Positions 36,714-48,591 of a stretch of 64,000 nucleotides of DNA are shown piece after piece. Numbering within the stretch: position 1 is the first letter of the stretch; every line of letters begins with the position of its first letter. The notes below the pieces were generated by a model, which was not told the origin of the DNA, did not search any database, and saw only the letters and a program-made list of their open reading frames with translations. The stretch spans positions 744,001 through 808,000 of the forward strand of contig JAIXMP010000002.1 in assembly GCA_025677815.1 (NCBI GenBank), given 5' to 3'. The stretch is from Phascolomyces articulosus. Lineage: Eukaryota > Mucoromycota > Mucoromycetes > Mucorales > Lichtheimiaceae. Both the position numbers and the translations under genes were made by a program.

Positions 36714-38658
36714 GGTTGCCCGATGATTTTGAGTTCAAGGGTACTACTGACTCACAGCTTCGTTTACTTTATGCGCAAAGAAGGGAACGGCCGCCTTTGA
36801 CTTCCTTCAACAACAAACCCAGGAGGAAAATGGTAGAAGGAATGCGCCAGAGCAGGAGCACGATATTGAAACAATAGAAAACATGCTTCTTGATTGCCTT
36901 AAAGATGTTTTAACCGACTGAAGAAAAAAACAGAGTATCATGTAGTTGTTTTATTGTATTCCAACCGTAAAGATGCTCGCAAAAATGGTGTACTTCCGAA
37001 TTCAGGTATTCAAACAAATATTTTAGTTATATACATTGATTAAACGATTTTATATAATAGAAGAAGCAAGGGAAACCGCTGAAAAAGGAATGATTGGCGC
37101 AACATTCCAAAATATCATGAGTGAGTACCAGGATTTCCAATCTTCAATACAAGGATAACCAATGATTGACATATTTTATGCCACTTTTTTTCTACAGGCT
37201 CCGAGAGGAACATTCCTGGTAATTCTTATTATATTTGTGATATGATGAATTCCTACTTAATAGTGCAAAACTGTTGGTTTTGAATTAGCCAAGAAAAGAC
37301 GGGTAAAACATAGCAGAATTGAAATGATTTCCAAGCATATGCGAGAGCAATATAGTAAGTTGACCTGATCAAAGATTGATATCTGATTCTTATAAAAATG
37401 GAACCATAATTCTAGGTAAAATAACGCATTCTGGATCGAATCAATTCCCTTGGGCAGAGATCAAAAAGTGCCCACGCACAGATTATCCAAACGTCCCTTG
37501 TTATATTTATGAAGATAAGAGGGTCGCCTTAATTGGATATGATTTTGGAACTGACAAGAAAACGGGTGAAATATCCAATAATGCCATCCGCCCAAATAAT
37601 TTGAGTGCTTGTCGGCAACAGAGTTTGGCAAATGCAATCGAAAAAGAAACGATTCAACCTGTCGAAATAGAAAAGTTACATGAAGCTCTTCCCCTCCATG
37701 GTAAGCAAATATTTTTAATTATATTCATACAGTACTTCCTGGCATTACATTATAAATTGCATGCAAGCGGGAGATTTGATAAAAAGATGCATAACAGAAA
37801 TTGATATAAAACGTAGGCAATGAACCTCAATAAATAAATATGCAACATAGTTATATTTTTTTATCATAAATAATTTTAAATCGTCGATAAATATGGTGGT
37901 AATTGGTTAATTAACAAGAAAAACAACATGAAGAAACCAGAAGGAATGACAATACCGATTTCAAAAGTGTCAGTTCAGGCATGTTTGTTAAAGCATGGGA
38001 GTTAACTTTCGAAAAAACGGTATTTACTTTTATTGTGTTGTAATATTGAGCTTAACTTTGCACCGTATAGTAAATGTGAAAGGAATCTTTTATAGCATGC
38101 TTGAAAGGTTGTTCTATTATCAATCAAAAAAATATTACCTTATTTTTTTAGTGAGATGTGTGTTGTAGTACAGTTATACTGGCTCGCTTTATCTTTACAA
38201 ATTAGGATTAGTTCTCGTGCAATATTGATTATGTATAAAGATATGTAGCATAAAACTTATAACACACTCTTCTTTCACTTTATTTTTCATTAAAACGTTT
38301 TTTTTATTTTGCTTTAGCAATCACCGGACCAACACGCCGTAGATCTCGACGCAGTAATAAGTTTGATATAACGCCAATTCCTAACCATCAACTTCACCCA
38401 GAGCGGTATTTCAACGTTATTGAATATGTAGAAATGAAAAATGGCAAGATAGAACCTCAAATTGTTTTAAAATTGAAGAGAGAATATGCATCAATAGAGA
38501 ATTCAAGTGAAAATGGTGGCGACACGTTAAAACATGTCCGTGCTGAAGAGCAGGTCCCACCAAATACTTCTTCTCAAAGTAACAACGTACATTATTTTCC
38601 TTTTAAACTATCAAATACATCATATAAATCACTATCCTTAATCAATAATATATTTTAA
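36714..38658 (+). CDS. unrecognised intron-rich gene, 5' end unresolved
   Basis: I do not recognise the family. From about 36936 on, six exons join without a stop: up to 37005, then 37061-37120, 37198-37218, 37289-37354, 37416-37700 and 38318-38658. Each has GT-AG ends, and phase is kept at all five junctions. The product is hydrophilic, with a basic stretch (PAKKRRVKHSRIEM, suggestive of a nuclear localisation signal), a central block containing FPWAEIKKCPRTDYP and RVALIGYDFGTDKKTGE, and a second basic motif TRRRSRRSNK. The last intron (617 bp) is much longer than others here. Upstream, the segment with DFLQQQTQEENGRR and ETIENMLLDCLKDVL looks coding but is in another frame from the next exon, either through a weak GTAGAA intron or a frameshift. 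So the gene may be damaged at its 5' end. Confidence 0.55.
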
Positions 38659-40589
38659 TCCTAATCAACTTTTTCTTTCTTGATCCACTTTTTTTCGGAA
38701 CACTTCTTGATGCACAGACCACGTCAATTTAAGAAAGAAAAACTGTGTATAATTGAAAGAAATAAGTGTCTGTTTTTTAAGTGTGGTATGAGCCAGCTCT
38801 ATATATCATAAAATATAAGCAAAAGAAAGGGTTCTAATATTTTAAGATGGATGGATAAGAAAAACAAGTAGATGATCAATGAGGTTTCGTGTAAATGGGA
38901 GACTGGGAGTTTACCAGTTTTGAATATAGTGGACCCCCTTTAATTTCACAGCCAAAATTCCCATTTTTTTGATGAAAATAAGAGGTGTGAAAATTAATGA
39001 GAGCAGCTTTACTATGTATTTCTTAGTATATTTTTATGTCTCCATAGACAAAACTATTGTGAAGATAACGAGGGTTGAAAGTTAACGAATATGAAATTAA
39101 CAGGTGTCCACTGTACCTATGATGATAGAGCAAGATCATCGATAATATTTTGATGCGGTATGTAAAAAAAAAAGAAAACATTCAGTGGATTTCACAGCAA
39201 ATCAATGCGTTTGTATTACCAAAAACGTGTTTCTTGCCATGGGAAATAAAGGGAGCAGGATAGATGGTTATTAGATACGCCGAAAAGCTGGAGCGTTATT
39301 ACTCGAGGCGAAGAAACATTTATCATGTTCGGAAGGCCTCTGAATGCACAGACCATGACAATAATTGTTCGTTCAGTCCGGAGGACTGGACGAACCTGAA
39401 TTAACAAGTGCTGCGATTATTAATCTTTCTTTATTAATGAAATGCAAAACAAAACCAATAACTTTTTTCTTGTATAAGAATGAGAGTCTAACTATCCGTG
39501 AATCCTTGATCATTTATGAGCGAGTCGAGGGACACTGGTGGAGGGTCCCTTGTTGATTCAGGTTCGGGAAGTCCGTTGGACTCCTACAATTGTCCGGAAC
39601 CTTGGTGATGGACAATTATAAATATGGAGACAATGATAATTACATGTAATATACTAAATAAGGGTATGTGACTATTTCTACTCTTTGCTATACTACTAAT
39701 GACTTTTACACTAGGCTAAGCTTAAAATTGATCATTTTATAACTCCTCGAAAAGTTAAACCGTGCCCTCCACGGAGTTACATCACTAGCAAATTTTACCT
39801 ATCAAGAAATCATGAGAAGCTGGATTGAAAAGATGAAAAAGATGTCTGATTACCTCTTGTACTAACTCTATTAGTAACATCATTACCAATAACTGATTGT
39901 AGTCGTTAGTATCGTCATAATACATACAAGTATCTCGTTTGCTCTTCAATAACAACGATAGCTACAATAATCAGTATTATTTAAATCCGGCCCTCCTTTC
40001 TATCTCCAGTATTTTATATATTAAAATTCCAAAAACAATAGTGCTTGATGTCTAATTTGCATTCTACAAGAATAAAGTACAACGCCGTCACAATAGCATA
40101 CAGGAACAATTGCGGTTAATAAAGCAAAAAGCTTATACATTGTAGTACGTACAAGGATGCAGAAAAGCACACTTTGTTGATAACTATATAAATGTACAGC
40201 AGCACGATATCATTGACGTTAAACGTATACTTATATTTATATTTATTATCTGCCAAAACATCTATACTAGTAGCACTCACCCTTATTTTTTGTTATTTGC
40301 TGTAACGACTATTTTAAACCCTATACGTACTGCAAAACAAAATACTGTCTAATAAAGTTCAAGAGCTTAGTAATGATGCGATGATGAAAAGGTTACACGA
40401 CAAGGTGTTACAATAAATATATATATTTCATGGGGTTGGCTGTTATTTTTTTTAATTTTTTCTTTCGCTTAACTGTGTGATGGATACAACTCCTTTTCTG
40501 GTATGTTCCGTAATTCTTTTTTTTTTCTGTAACTTACCATTATTTAAACTAACAGATACTTGGGTCGTTATTTAAATTTAGCGTATTTT
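38659..40589. other. intergenic, contains a fold-back repeat
   Basis: 1.9 kb with no supported gene. An imperfect inverted repeat pair at 39361-39593 is listed separately. The end next to 40590 should hold the promoter of the HET-domain gene. Confidence 0.55.
39361..39593. repeat. imperfect inverted repeat (fold-back/MITE-like)
   Basis: The left arm at 39361-39408 and the right arm at 39549-39593 are reverse complements with scattered mismatches. The core CGAACCTGAATTAACAAG matches CTTGTTGATTCAGGTTCG with a single difference, and AGTCCTCCGGACT/AGTCCGTTGGACT and CAATTGT follow outward. The arms enclose about 140 bp of AT-rich sequence without coding content. The size and form suit a small non-autonomous fold-back element. 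Confidence 0.6.
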
Positions 40590-42401
40590 ATGATGTACAT
40601 AACATACGATACCGAACAATGGGAAATTATCAAAGCAGGTGGATATATTAGTTCTGGAAGTGATAGGAAACATACAAAGCTTATTGAAACATGGAAAAGC
40701 AAACGAACAACATTACCTGACCCTAATCATCATTCTGGAAGAATTATACCAACATGGCTTGTTCGTGTATCCGATATGCAACTTGTTCCTGGATCCTCCA
40801 TCAAGGAGGGTACCCATTATCATGCACTCTCCTATTCTTGGAATCAATCTGGCGAAATTGTGAAAAAGGATGATGGAACCAACAAATATGACCGAATAGA
40901 CAACAAACGACATACCATTATTTCTGGATGGCATAAACTGAGAAAGCATAAACATGTCAGTTTTGAAGGGATTATCCAACGAATATGTAAAGACTTTAAT
41001 GTTCATTACATTTGGTATGATCAAATGTGTATTGACCAAACAGATACGACGAAAAAACAACACGAAATCCAACAGATGCATCACATTTATCGAAATGCCC
41101 AGTTTACCATTGTTTTGGTTCCGGAGTTGGAATATACAGGAGAAAAGGACCATCGCCATGGAGGTCAACGTGGGCTTGTGATGGATACTCTCCTGGAAAC
41201 AGAATGGGCAAAAAGATTGTGGACCTTAGAAGAAAGCTACATGTCAAGAAAAATGCTATTTGTGGGTACGAATGTCCATATGTGGTCCATTGTAGGACAA
41301 GATTGTATTCCATCCATGACTCGAACCGGACATTTCCTTTATAATATTTGTACCGAACAAGCAAAGTGGAATGCCAGTACCGTATTATGGTTTGCAAGGG
41401 CAAGATCCAGTTCCAAAGCACATGATTGGATTTTTGCATTGGTTAACATGTTTCCAGCCATTAAAGATGGGATCACATTTCGTTATGACATGCCCATTAC
41501 AGATCTGACGTTACAATTTTATCGACTTTTAATTGAACATGACCAAACCGTGTTGATGTTTGGTGCACCTTATACCTCAAGCGATCGAAAAGCACTTAGT
41601 CAACGACAAAGTTTACTCGAAGAAAACGGCCATGGCGGTGTATTTTCTCCATCTTGGACTGGGATCGATGGCACACATATACCCCAAAACGAAAGTATAT
41701 CACTGACATCAAATCTAAGTTCAGTGACCTCATCCTCTTCTTTTACATCAAGTACAAAGGATAAATACGAAGTGGATGATGAAGGAAATTTACATGTAAC
41801 ATCAGCAGCTATACCGGTCACTCTTCGAGGACCAAGTTGGGTAAAAACAGTGGACGTGAATAATGATATCCCTGACAAACTTATTGGCGGGTTACCATGT
41901 TATCCAATATGGGAAGATTATCTCCATCGACAATTACATATTGGAGCCGCAGTACCACCAGCTTCTTCAGATAATGATGGTGACATATCTTCTTCACCTT
42001 CTGTTACATTTGTTGCCACAACTCTTGGACAAGCACAAATGATATGGAATTGCTTTTCACAAATTTATCGATTAAAAGCAACACATATTTTACCAGCAAA
42101 GAAACAAAATAATGACGGCGATTTTACTTGGATTAATACGGCATCTTCACCAACAGATGCAGCTGCTTATTTATCATTAACGGATGAAAACCGTCGTGGA
42201 GAATGTATCATTCTTACCGGAATACAGTTCAAAATGGATTCATGTATTGCATTACCCGTTGTTAAAAAGGTGAAAACAGAGGGTAGATCAACAGATGATG
42301 TTGGTTATTATCACAAGTCAATTGGACTATGTTTTATTACTGATTTATACCAAATGGGATCGGAATTCATTTTGGATGAACAAGAATTTGTAATAAAGTG
42401 A
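40590..42401 (+). CDS. HET-domain protein (heterokaryon-incompatibility type)
   Basis: A single-exon protein of about 603 residues. The HET domain covers roughly residues 70-230: YHALSYSWNQ, then HYIWYDQMCIDQTDTTKKQH, HHIYRNAQFTIVLVPE, and WAKRLWTLEESYMS, which is the WxxRxWTxQE-type motif with E for Q. These correspond to the three conserved blocks of HET domains, which in ascomycetes trigger cell death after hyphal fusion and are distantly TIR-like. Residues beyond 340 have Ser-rich and mixed segments with no recognised effector or receptor domain, so this is not an NLR. The start is taken as the ATG at 40590. An upstream ATG at 40479 followed by GTATGT does not splice in frame. No partner gene of het-like type is adjacent. 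Confidence 0.85.
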   Translation: MMYITYDTEQWEIIKAGGYISSGSDRKHTKLIETWKSKRTTLPDPNHHSGRIIPTWLVRVSDMQLVPGSSIKEGTHYHALSYSWNQSGEIVKKDDGTNKYDRIDNKRHTIISGWHKLRKHKHVSFEGIIQRICKDFNVHYIWYDQMCIDQTDTTKKQHEIQQMHHIYRNAQFTIVLVPELEYTGEKDHRHGGQRGLVMDTLLETEWAKRLWTLEESYMSRKMLFVGTNVHMWSIVGQDCIPSMTRTGHFLYNICTEQAKWNASTVLWFARARSSSKAHDWIFALVNMFPAIKDGITFRYDMPITDLTLQFYRLLIEHDQTVLMFGAPYTSSDRKALSQRQSLLEENGHGGVFSPSWTGIDGTHIPQNESISLTSNLSSVTSSSSFTSSTKDKYEVDDEGNLHVTSAAIPVTLRGPSWVKTVDVNNDIPDKLIGGLPCYPIWEDYLHRQLHIGAAVPPASSDNDGDISSSPSVTFVATTLGQAQMIWNCFSQIYRLKATHILPAKKQNNDGDFTWINTASSPTDAAAYLSLTDENRRGECIILTGIQFKMDSCIALPVVKKVKTEGRSTDDVGYYHKSIGLCFITDLYQMGSEFILDEQEFVIK

Positions 42402-43437
42402 AGCTAGTAATTTAAATGATCAATTTTTTTTTATTATTTTCTTATGTCAAGAAAAATACGTATTTGGTAGTGTTTCGACCAATGGATCATAAACATAATT
42501 TGTTGAAGAAGACCAAGAAAAAGAAATATATTTTTAAACGACCCTTGGTCTGCCAGGCATAAAATGAAAAAGAAGGTTGCACAAAAGAATTCAACAATAC
42601 AGCCATCGTTCTTGGCAAAGAGAACGCTTTGACCTCATTTTCAACATTGAAGATCCATTTAATAATAGTCCCACGATAAGTTTTTCATGGACGATGAATT
42701 ATATTCTCCTTCTATGTTTTCACATGTTAAAAATGTCCACTTATTTTTTGCTTGACATGTTACCTTTTATGGGACTTTCAGAATTATATAAGCATACAGC
42801 AAATCCAATTTCCAAAATTGGATCATTTGGGACTGACGTGATGGCTAATAACCAGCATTTAGGCATCTAGAAAACAACATTTTTACATGAAAACATTACA
42901 CAAACACACTGGCTATTTATTTTACCCAGCATTTATATGATTATTTTTTTATTGTCATAATATTCCTATTATTATTTTTTTTGTAAGGTGGTTTTTTTTT
43001 CATAATCTATATATAATTATTCCCACTTATTTAATTTGCTATTATATAAATATTCATGGTTGATAATGATGTTATTTTGTTGGGGAGAAAGGGATATGAT
43101 TATACAATTTAATGAGGATGATGCTGGCGATAATCATTGAATATCTTTCTGTGTGGTCATCCGTGATTATTATTATTTTTTTTAATGGTTGTTGAACAAA
43201 ATAAGGGGCGGAGAAGAGAAATTTATAAATTTATAAGTCCAGGGTCAGTTATAAAATAGTTCTTTTCATCTTATGAAAAAATAAGAATCGTACGAAAAAA
43301 AACTTTAATTTATATAAACCCATTTAGTTCAGATCGATTTTCATTATTCTCTTTCTTTCTCTTTTTTATATTTCCCTTATCTTTTCATTCTGATTCTTCT
43401 TCTTTTTTTTTTTACATCTTAAATCACATATCTTTTG
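42402..43437. other. intergenic, no gene supported
   Basis: 1 kb AT-rich. An open frame at 42577-42870 lacks an ATG at its head and has no family features. TATATATAATT and T runs near 43000-43420 are probably promoter DNA for the acyltransferase. Confidence 0.5.
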
Positions 43438-44956
43438 ATGGAATCTATCATTGAAACATTCTATCAGGCCGGATCAGGTCGAACTCATATACCGTTTCCA
43501 TTCATATTTCCTATCTTTACAATCCCATCGGGGTTATTGGCAATATTGCTTATAACCAACAAGGTCCCCACAACAGCCAAGCAAGTCTTATCTATTCCGC
43601 TCTTGGCGATCATTTTCACCACACCGATTTTTTTCACTTCTTCTCATGGAGGTAAAGATAAAGACAGTCAAAGCGTAAAAAAATTAAACTGTATCCAATA
43701 ACTAATTACCATTTCGTTTAAAATAATTATGTAGTTGTTGATATTATTGTTGCACCAGCATGTTATAACTTGTTTTTACGTTTATTTGAATTCTTTTGGA
43801 TCAGCCCATTGCTTTATGGCAAGCAAGCTTATGCAACTCGGGATTATTTATACCATGAATTTTGGGCCAGTATATGCAGATTCCCAAAATCGAATAAAAA
43901 GAAAGATGATGATGCAAAGCCAAAAGAATATGTCAAAGACAAGGTAAATTAATAGATCATCACATGAACATTCAAAAATGGACTACCTTTCAAAGAAAAA
44001 AAAGGCAAAGGTATTAATTGAGAGTTCTATTGCTTCTTAAATTAGAAAATGTACCACCTTTTCATGTATTTAGCTTACCACTTATTCATTATTGATGTGT
44101 TTGGTTCTTGGTTTGCCACTTTTACTGGTAATGAAGTGATTAACATGCATAATGATCGTCCGGCGCTCTTATTCCTCTTCAATTTTCTTGTCGTTTATAC
44201 TCTTACCAGTGCATTTAATGTTGTCGGTTATAGTTTGCAAGTGGCTCACTGTATCTATTACGAACTTGGTGGAGGATATTCTAGTGGTAAGCCTATTTTT
44301 TTTTCTTTTTTTTCTTTACCATTCTCGACTTATTCTCAGATTTTGGATTTGCTAATGATATCATATAATAAATAGAACAATGGCGCCCTTTAATGATTAA
44401 TCCCGTCTTATCCACTTCGTTGGAGGAATTGTGGAGCGTCCGATGGCATCAACTTTTCCACACCTCTTGGGTTGCTTTTGGTTTCCGTCCCGCTCGCTAC
44501 ATTACACAACGCGCACTGGCCAAGACCGTCAAGAATACCTTACCCATTTCCTTATTAGCCGGCACCTTAGCAGTGTTTTTCGTGTCTGGATTAACACACG
44601 AGTATATGGTGTATGCCAATAATGGATGGTCTGTCTATAAACGATTATTTATTGGTCAACAAGTGCTTTTCTTTTTCACCCATGGTCTTGGTATGTCATT
44701 CGAACGAATCGTTAAAAAATTTGCAAAAGCCTATCTTCCACCCAGTCTTCTTGAATCAATCCTTGTTCGACATATCATTTCTCGTATCTGGGTCTTCTCT
44801 TTTGCCTATCTTACCTTCCCATTCTTCATGGATGGTTTCGCCTATGGACAATTGTGGTTCGATAATCCATTATCATTCTCTCGTCCTTACGTATTCGAGT
44901 TCTTCCGTTCAGTTGCACCCAGTGTTGGTAAAGCTGTCTGTGGTAGCTTACTTTAA
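43438..44956 (+). CDS. wax-synthase-like MBOAT acyltransferase
   Basis: Integral-membrane O-acyltransferase of the wax-synthase-domain type, expected to esterify an alcohol with acyl-CoA in the ER. Exons 43438-43651, 43735-43943, 44046-44286 and 44376-44956 join to about 414 residues. Hydrophobic segments lie near residues 17-40, 45-60, 75-90, 145-165 and further on (ISLLAGTLAVFFVSGLTHEY, LIG..VLFFFTHG, WVFSFAYLTFPFF). The wax-synthase signature SLEELWSVRWHQLF is present, and the MBOAT catalytic histidine is in SGLTHEY. The region after exon 2 is Lys/Asp-rich and probably cytosolic. Substrate is unknown. Similar fungal genes occur in secondary-metabolite clusters, but none is seen here. Confidence 0.88.
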
Positions 44957-45433
44957 GTAATGCATTTAGATAAACATACGCATATTTATTTTATTATTCA
45001 TCCATATATTTATAGCATTATTGTAAATCGATCGGCTTATATACCTTCATCCTCCTTTCTTTCTATTTAATTTTTTTTATTCATCAAGATACCTCGTTCC
45101 CTTTGTTTATTTATTATATTATCATTAAACGAACATTTTTTTATATATAAAACCTTCATCCATATACTTTATAAATTTGCATGATTGTATTCTAAATACA
45201 TATCCTCATGTTCCAGCCAATAAAACCTGTTAAGGTGCCACAGCATTCTGCAAAAAAAAAATCCATTGTATCACATTTTGGCTAAAAACGGGGAGACGCA
45301 TGCTTTTTTTCTCTTGATTTTAAACGTTTCAAGTTGCTGAGCAATTGTCGTAAGCAAAAAGAAAGCCAAACGCCCAAATCATTTGGCCTGTCGTTGCATA
45401 CGGCTTTGTACTTTTCTTTAAAAAAAATTAATA
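44957..45433. other. spacer before the TPR/F-box/LRR gene
   Basis: 477 bp. It ends in AT-rich DNA with an A run next to the ATG. No gene or RNA is seen. Confidence 0.5.
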
Positions 45434-48256
45434 ATGTTGAATTCACAATCACAAAATGTCCCTACTGTTACTCATGGTGAAGCTTACTCATTAATGACTT
45501 TATCTCCATTCAATCTCTCTGAATTACAATCATTATTCAACCAGGGGAAAACCGCTTATACGAACCATCACTATTCGGACGCTATCAAGCACTATACCCA
45601 TGTACTTCATACCCTTTATAACGACGTATTACCTACCATCCATCTTCATTGTGCTTCCGCCTATGAAATGCGACATCAATACGACTTTGCATTAACTGAA
45701 AGCCGATACGCTTCCCATCACCCAGATACCTATTTTGCTCAAGCCAGTGCCTATTATTTCCAACAAAAATATGTCGAAGCAGCCCATACTTATAAAAGAG
45801 GAATGGATACATTGTTACCCGAACGTTATCCACATCAACACAACGTCTTGGTTCAAAAACATCGTCAAATTCAAAACGAAATTGATAAACGAAATCAATG
45901 GATCCGACAACTTTTACCGTATGAAGTGCTGAGTCGAATTTTATCCATGGTGTCCATTAAGGATCGAATGCGGTTGGCGATAACATGTCGTTTTTGGCAT
46001 AGATTTTTAATGGAATCCGACATGATGTGGTCTCATATCGATGGCACGCATGATTTTGTAAGATGTTCCACAGTAGGTGTGAATCAACTTTTGGCAAGAG
46101 CAACACGTAACCAAGTGAAACATATTGCATTATATTTTGCAGAAAATGATAATATCCAACCGCCTCATCGAGTCATCCTGGATCCAGATCTTTTACACCA
46201 GGAAGCCCTCGACGCTTTTGATGATGATATCAATGTACCACCAAGAGGAACTGATAGACTCATACCGATGAGGACACCTCATTACCCTAGTATATCCACA
46301 CTTACAAGTGCAAATGCATTTTCGATTCCATCTGATCGCCCATCACAAGATTTATATTCATGGATCACTTCTGAACAAAAAGTGCTTCATCTAGAATCGT
46401 TAGGTAAAAAAAATGGATAGCATCTAGTTTTTTTTTATTCATCTTGATATTCATCAATATAAATACAATTATTATCTATTTTATATATAGAAATTACCAA
46501 TTATTGTGAATATCGACTTTGCAAGATTTTGGAAGCCTGTAAACGAAGTTTAAAACGGCTCAAATTAATTGATTGTAATGATCGCGATTATGCTAAGCAT
46601 GCATTGATAGATGTTGTCCGAATATGTCCCAATTTACGATCTTTAATCATAGTAGGAAGATATAATAATATAGATGATTATTATCCATCAGCATCAAGAA
46701 CGGCAATGGAGCGAGGAGAACGACCACCACAACCTACACATGCTTTCAATCTCTTTCGCTTTCATCATCAGTACCCTGTACCATCAGCATCATCATCATC
46801 ATCAGCATCATCAGCATCATCTTCTACAACATCATTATCATTAGCCATGTTACCTCAACTAAACGTTCTCAGTCTTACGCAATTGACATTGGAACAAAAT
46901 GTCAAGGATTCCTTGCTGATTGAAATTTTGAAAAAAAGTCCAAAATTAGCCTGTCTTACATTACCTTTATGGAGTGGTCAAAAATTGGCAAATATTTTAA
47001 ATATCATTCATATTCATTCCCCATACCTTCAATCACTCCGATATGGAAGGATCATGCCAAGAAAAGATGTCACCTATTCAACAGATCATCATCAGAAACA
47101 CCATTCCACTCCAATTTCTTTACACCACGGTCTCAAGGAACTCGAGATATGGTTAGCAGAGGATACTGTCAATACATCAAAGCAACAAGCAGATATGTTA
47201 GATCAACTACAAGCCTTATTCCAACAAAATCGAAATAGCATACTGATTGTAAGACTGTTGGGTGGGTTCCTCAGCCATTCTAGTTTTGATTTGACATTAT
47301 TGGTAGGACAATCTCACCATGGTTTACCCCGATTAAAATTTCTTGAACTCGAACAAACAAGATCCAATGATTCCAAGTTATTAGCGGACACTTTCCGGGC
47401 ATGTCCATCGCTAGAACATGTAGATTTTTGTTGCACTCATGAACATCTATGCAATGAACAAGCCATAGAAGCATTGGCTTCATTAAAATATTTGCGACGC
47501 CTTTCCCTTGACATTAAAGCCAAAGGTTGGCAACTCTCTGACAAATACGTTCTCTTTCACCTCTTCAAAGAAAAGTACGATAGTCATTTGGAGGATTTTA
47601 CACTTCATTACTGGTACAAACATACAAGCCCTTATATGCAACATCAATTCATGATTGAATTAGCGAAAGCAATCTCTCGATCGTCAAGGCTTTGGCGATT
47701 GGATATTCAAGGAATTTGGTTATCTGAAGGCACACTGGAAACATTTCTTTCCCATTTACATGATTCCCATATACGAGAATTGGCCCTATCCCTTTGTCGC
47801 GGTGACGTGACCAGCCAACATGCAGAACCATTCAGCAAGACAGAAATGGAGGCATTGGCATCTATTCCGTATCTCGACTATTTGAAAATCAATGATACAG
47901 AGAAATTAATGTTGGAGACACAATTACGAGAGTTTTTGAACAAAGTGGTCGATTGTCAATGGAATCAACGACCATTGGTTGTCGTACGAATTGATAATGT
48001 CCATCCAGATCGATGTCCTCTCTTGGGTTGTATAAAAAGACAGCCATCTATCAAGAACAAGGGAAATGACAATCATGAGCAACGACAACAACAGCAAGAA
48101 ACGACCATTCAGTTATACAAAAATGAGAATGTATCTAATTCGCGTTTTTCAGTTCAAGTAGATCAAGATTATGTGGATTCCAAACTCAAGCACAAATTTG
48201 ATTTTCCTTTGCGAGATGCTAGTGGTTATTTTAATAGAGCAACAGGTGAAATATAA
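45434..48256 (+). CDS. TPR/F-box/LRR protein (Dia2/Pof3-like architecture), complete
   Basis: Probable SCF ubiquitin-ligase adaptor. Exons 45434-46403 and 46491-48256 are joined by an 87-bp intron (donor G|GTAAAA, acceptor TATAG) and give about 911 residues. The N-terminal TPR-like helices run over residues 28-140 (FNQGKTAYTNHHYSDAIKHY and ASAYYFQQKYVEAAHTYKRG). The F-box follows at about residues 160-200 with LLPYEVLSRILSMVSIKDRM and CRFWHRFL. The second exon is LRR-like (LNVLSLTQLTLEQNV, LRRLSLDIKAKGW, IRELALSLCRGD). A Ser-rich tract at residues 442-456 is encoded by TCA repeats. The C terminus is charged and Gln-rich. The intron lies at the same phase, soon after the F-box region, as in the gene at 1-2070, so they are paralogues. 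Confidence 0.9.
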
Positions 48257-48390
48257 AATCAATTCACTCCTTTTCTTTTTTTAATATAATAAAAAGAACA
48301 ACAATAATTGTGCTTTTTCTCGTTTTTTTTAAAAAAAATATAATATTAAAAGTTTTTGGGAAGTTTTTGGAATAGAATCAACGTATAGGG

Positions 48391-48422
<32 letters not shown>

Positions 48423-48591
48423 ACAAACCAATATACAGAAAGAAAGAACAGCACGAGAAGAAGAAAATGCCAAAAACAAAAGAAAAAAAAACGAAATATA
48501 GCCAAAGTATTCAATGATAATGTCTATATTATTTACTTGTTGGATGAGAGGGAGTGGATTGTAATGAAATACTACTGTGGTAAAAGTAAAC
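48257..48591. other. convergent spacer with a GA microsatellite
   Basis: 335 bp between the stop codons of the F-box gene and Ste24. It holds a (GA)n run at about 48389-48418 and poly-A/T tracts that are likely 3' untranslated signals. Confidence 0.6.
48389..48418. repeat. (GA)n microsatellite
   Basis: About 15 uninterrupted GA units in the convergent spacer. Confidence 0.9.

Noticed and set aside
42577..42870. Open frame of 97 codons before the acyltransferase
   Set aside because: It lacks an ATG at its head, has no recognisable family feature, and lies in AT-rich spacer DNA.
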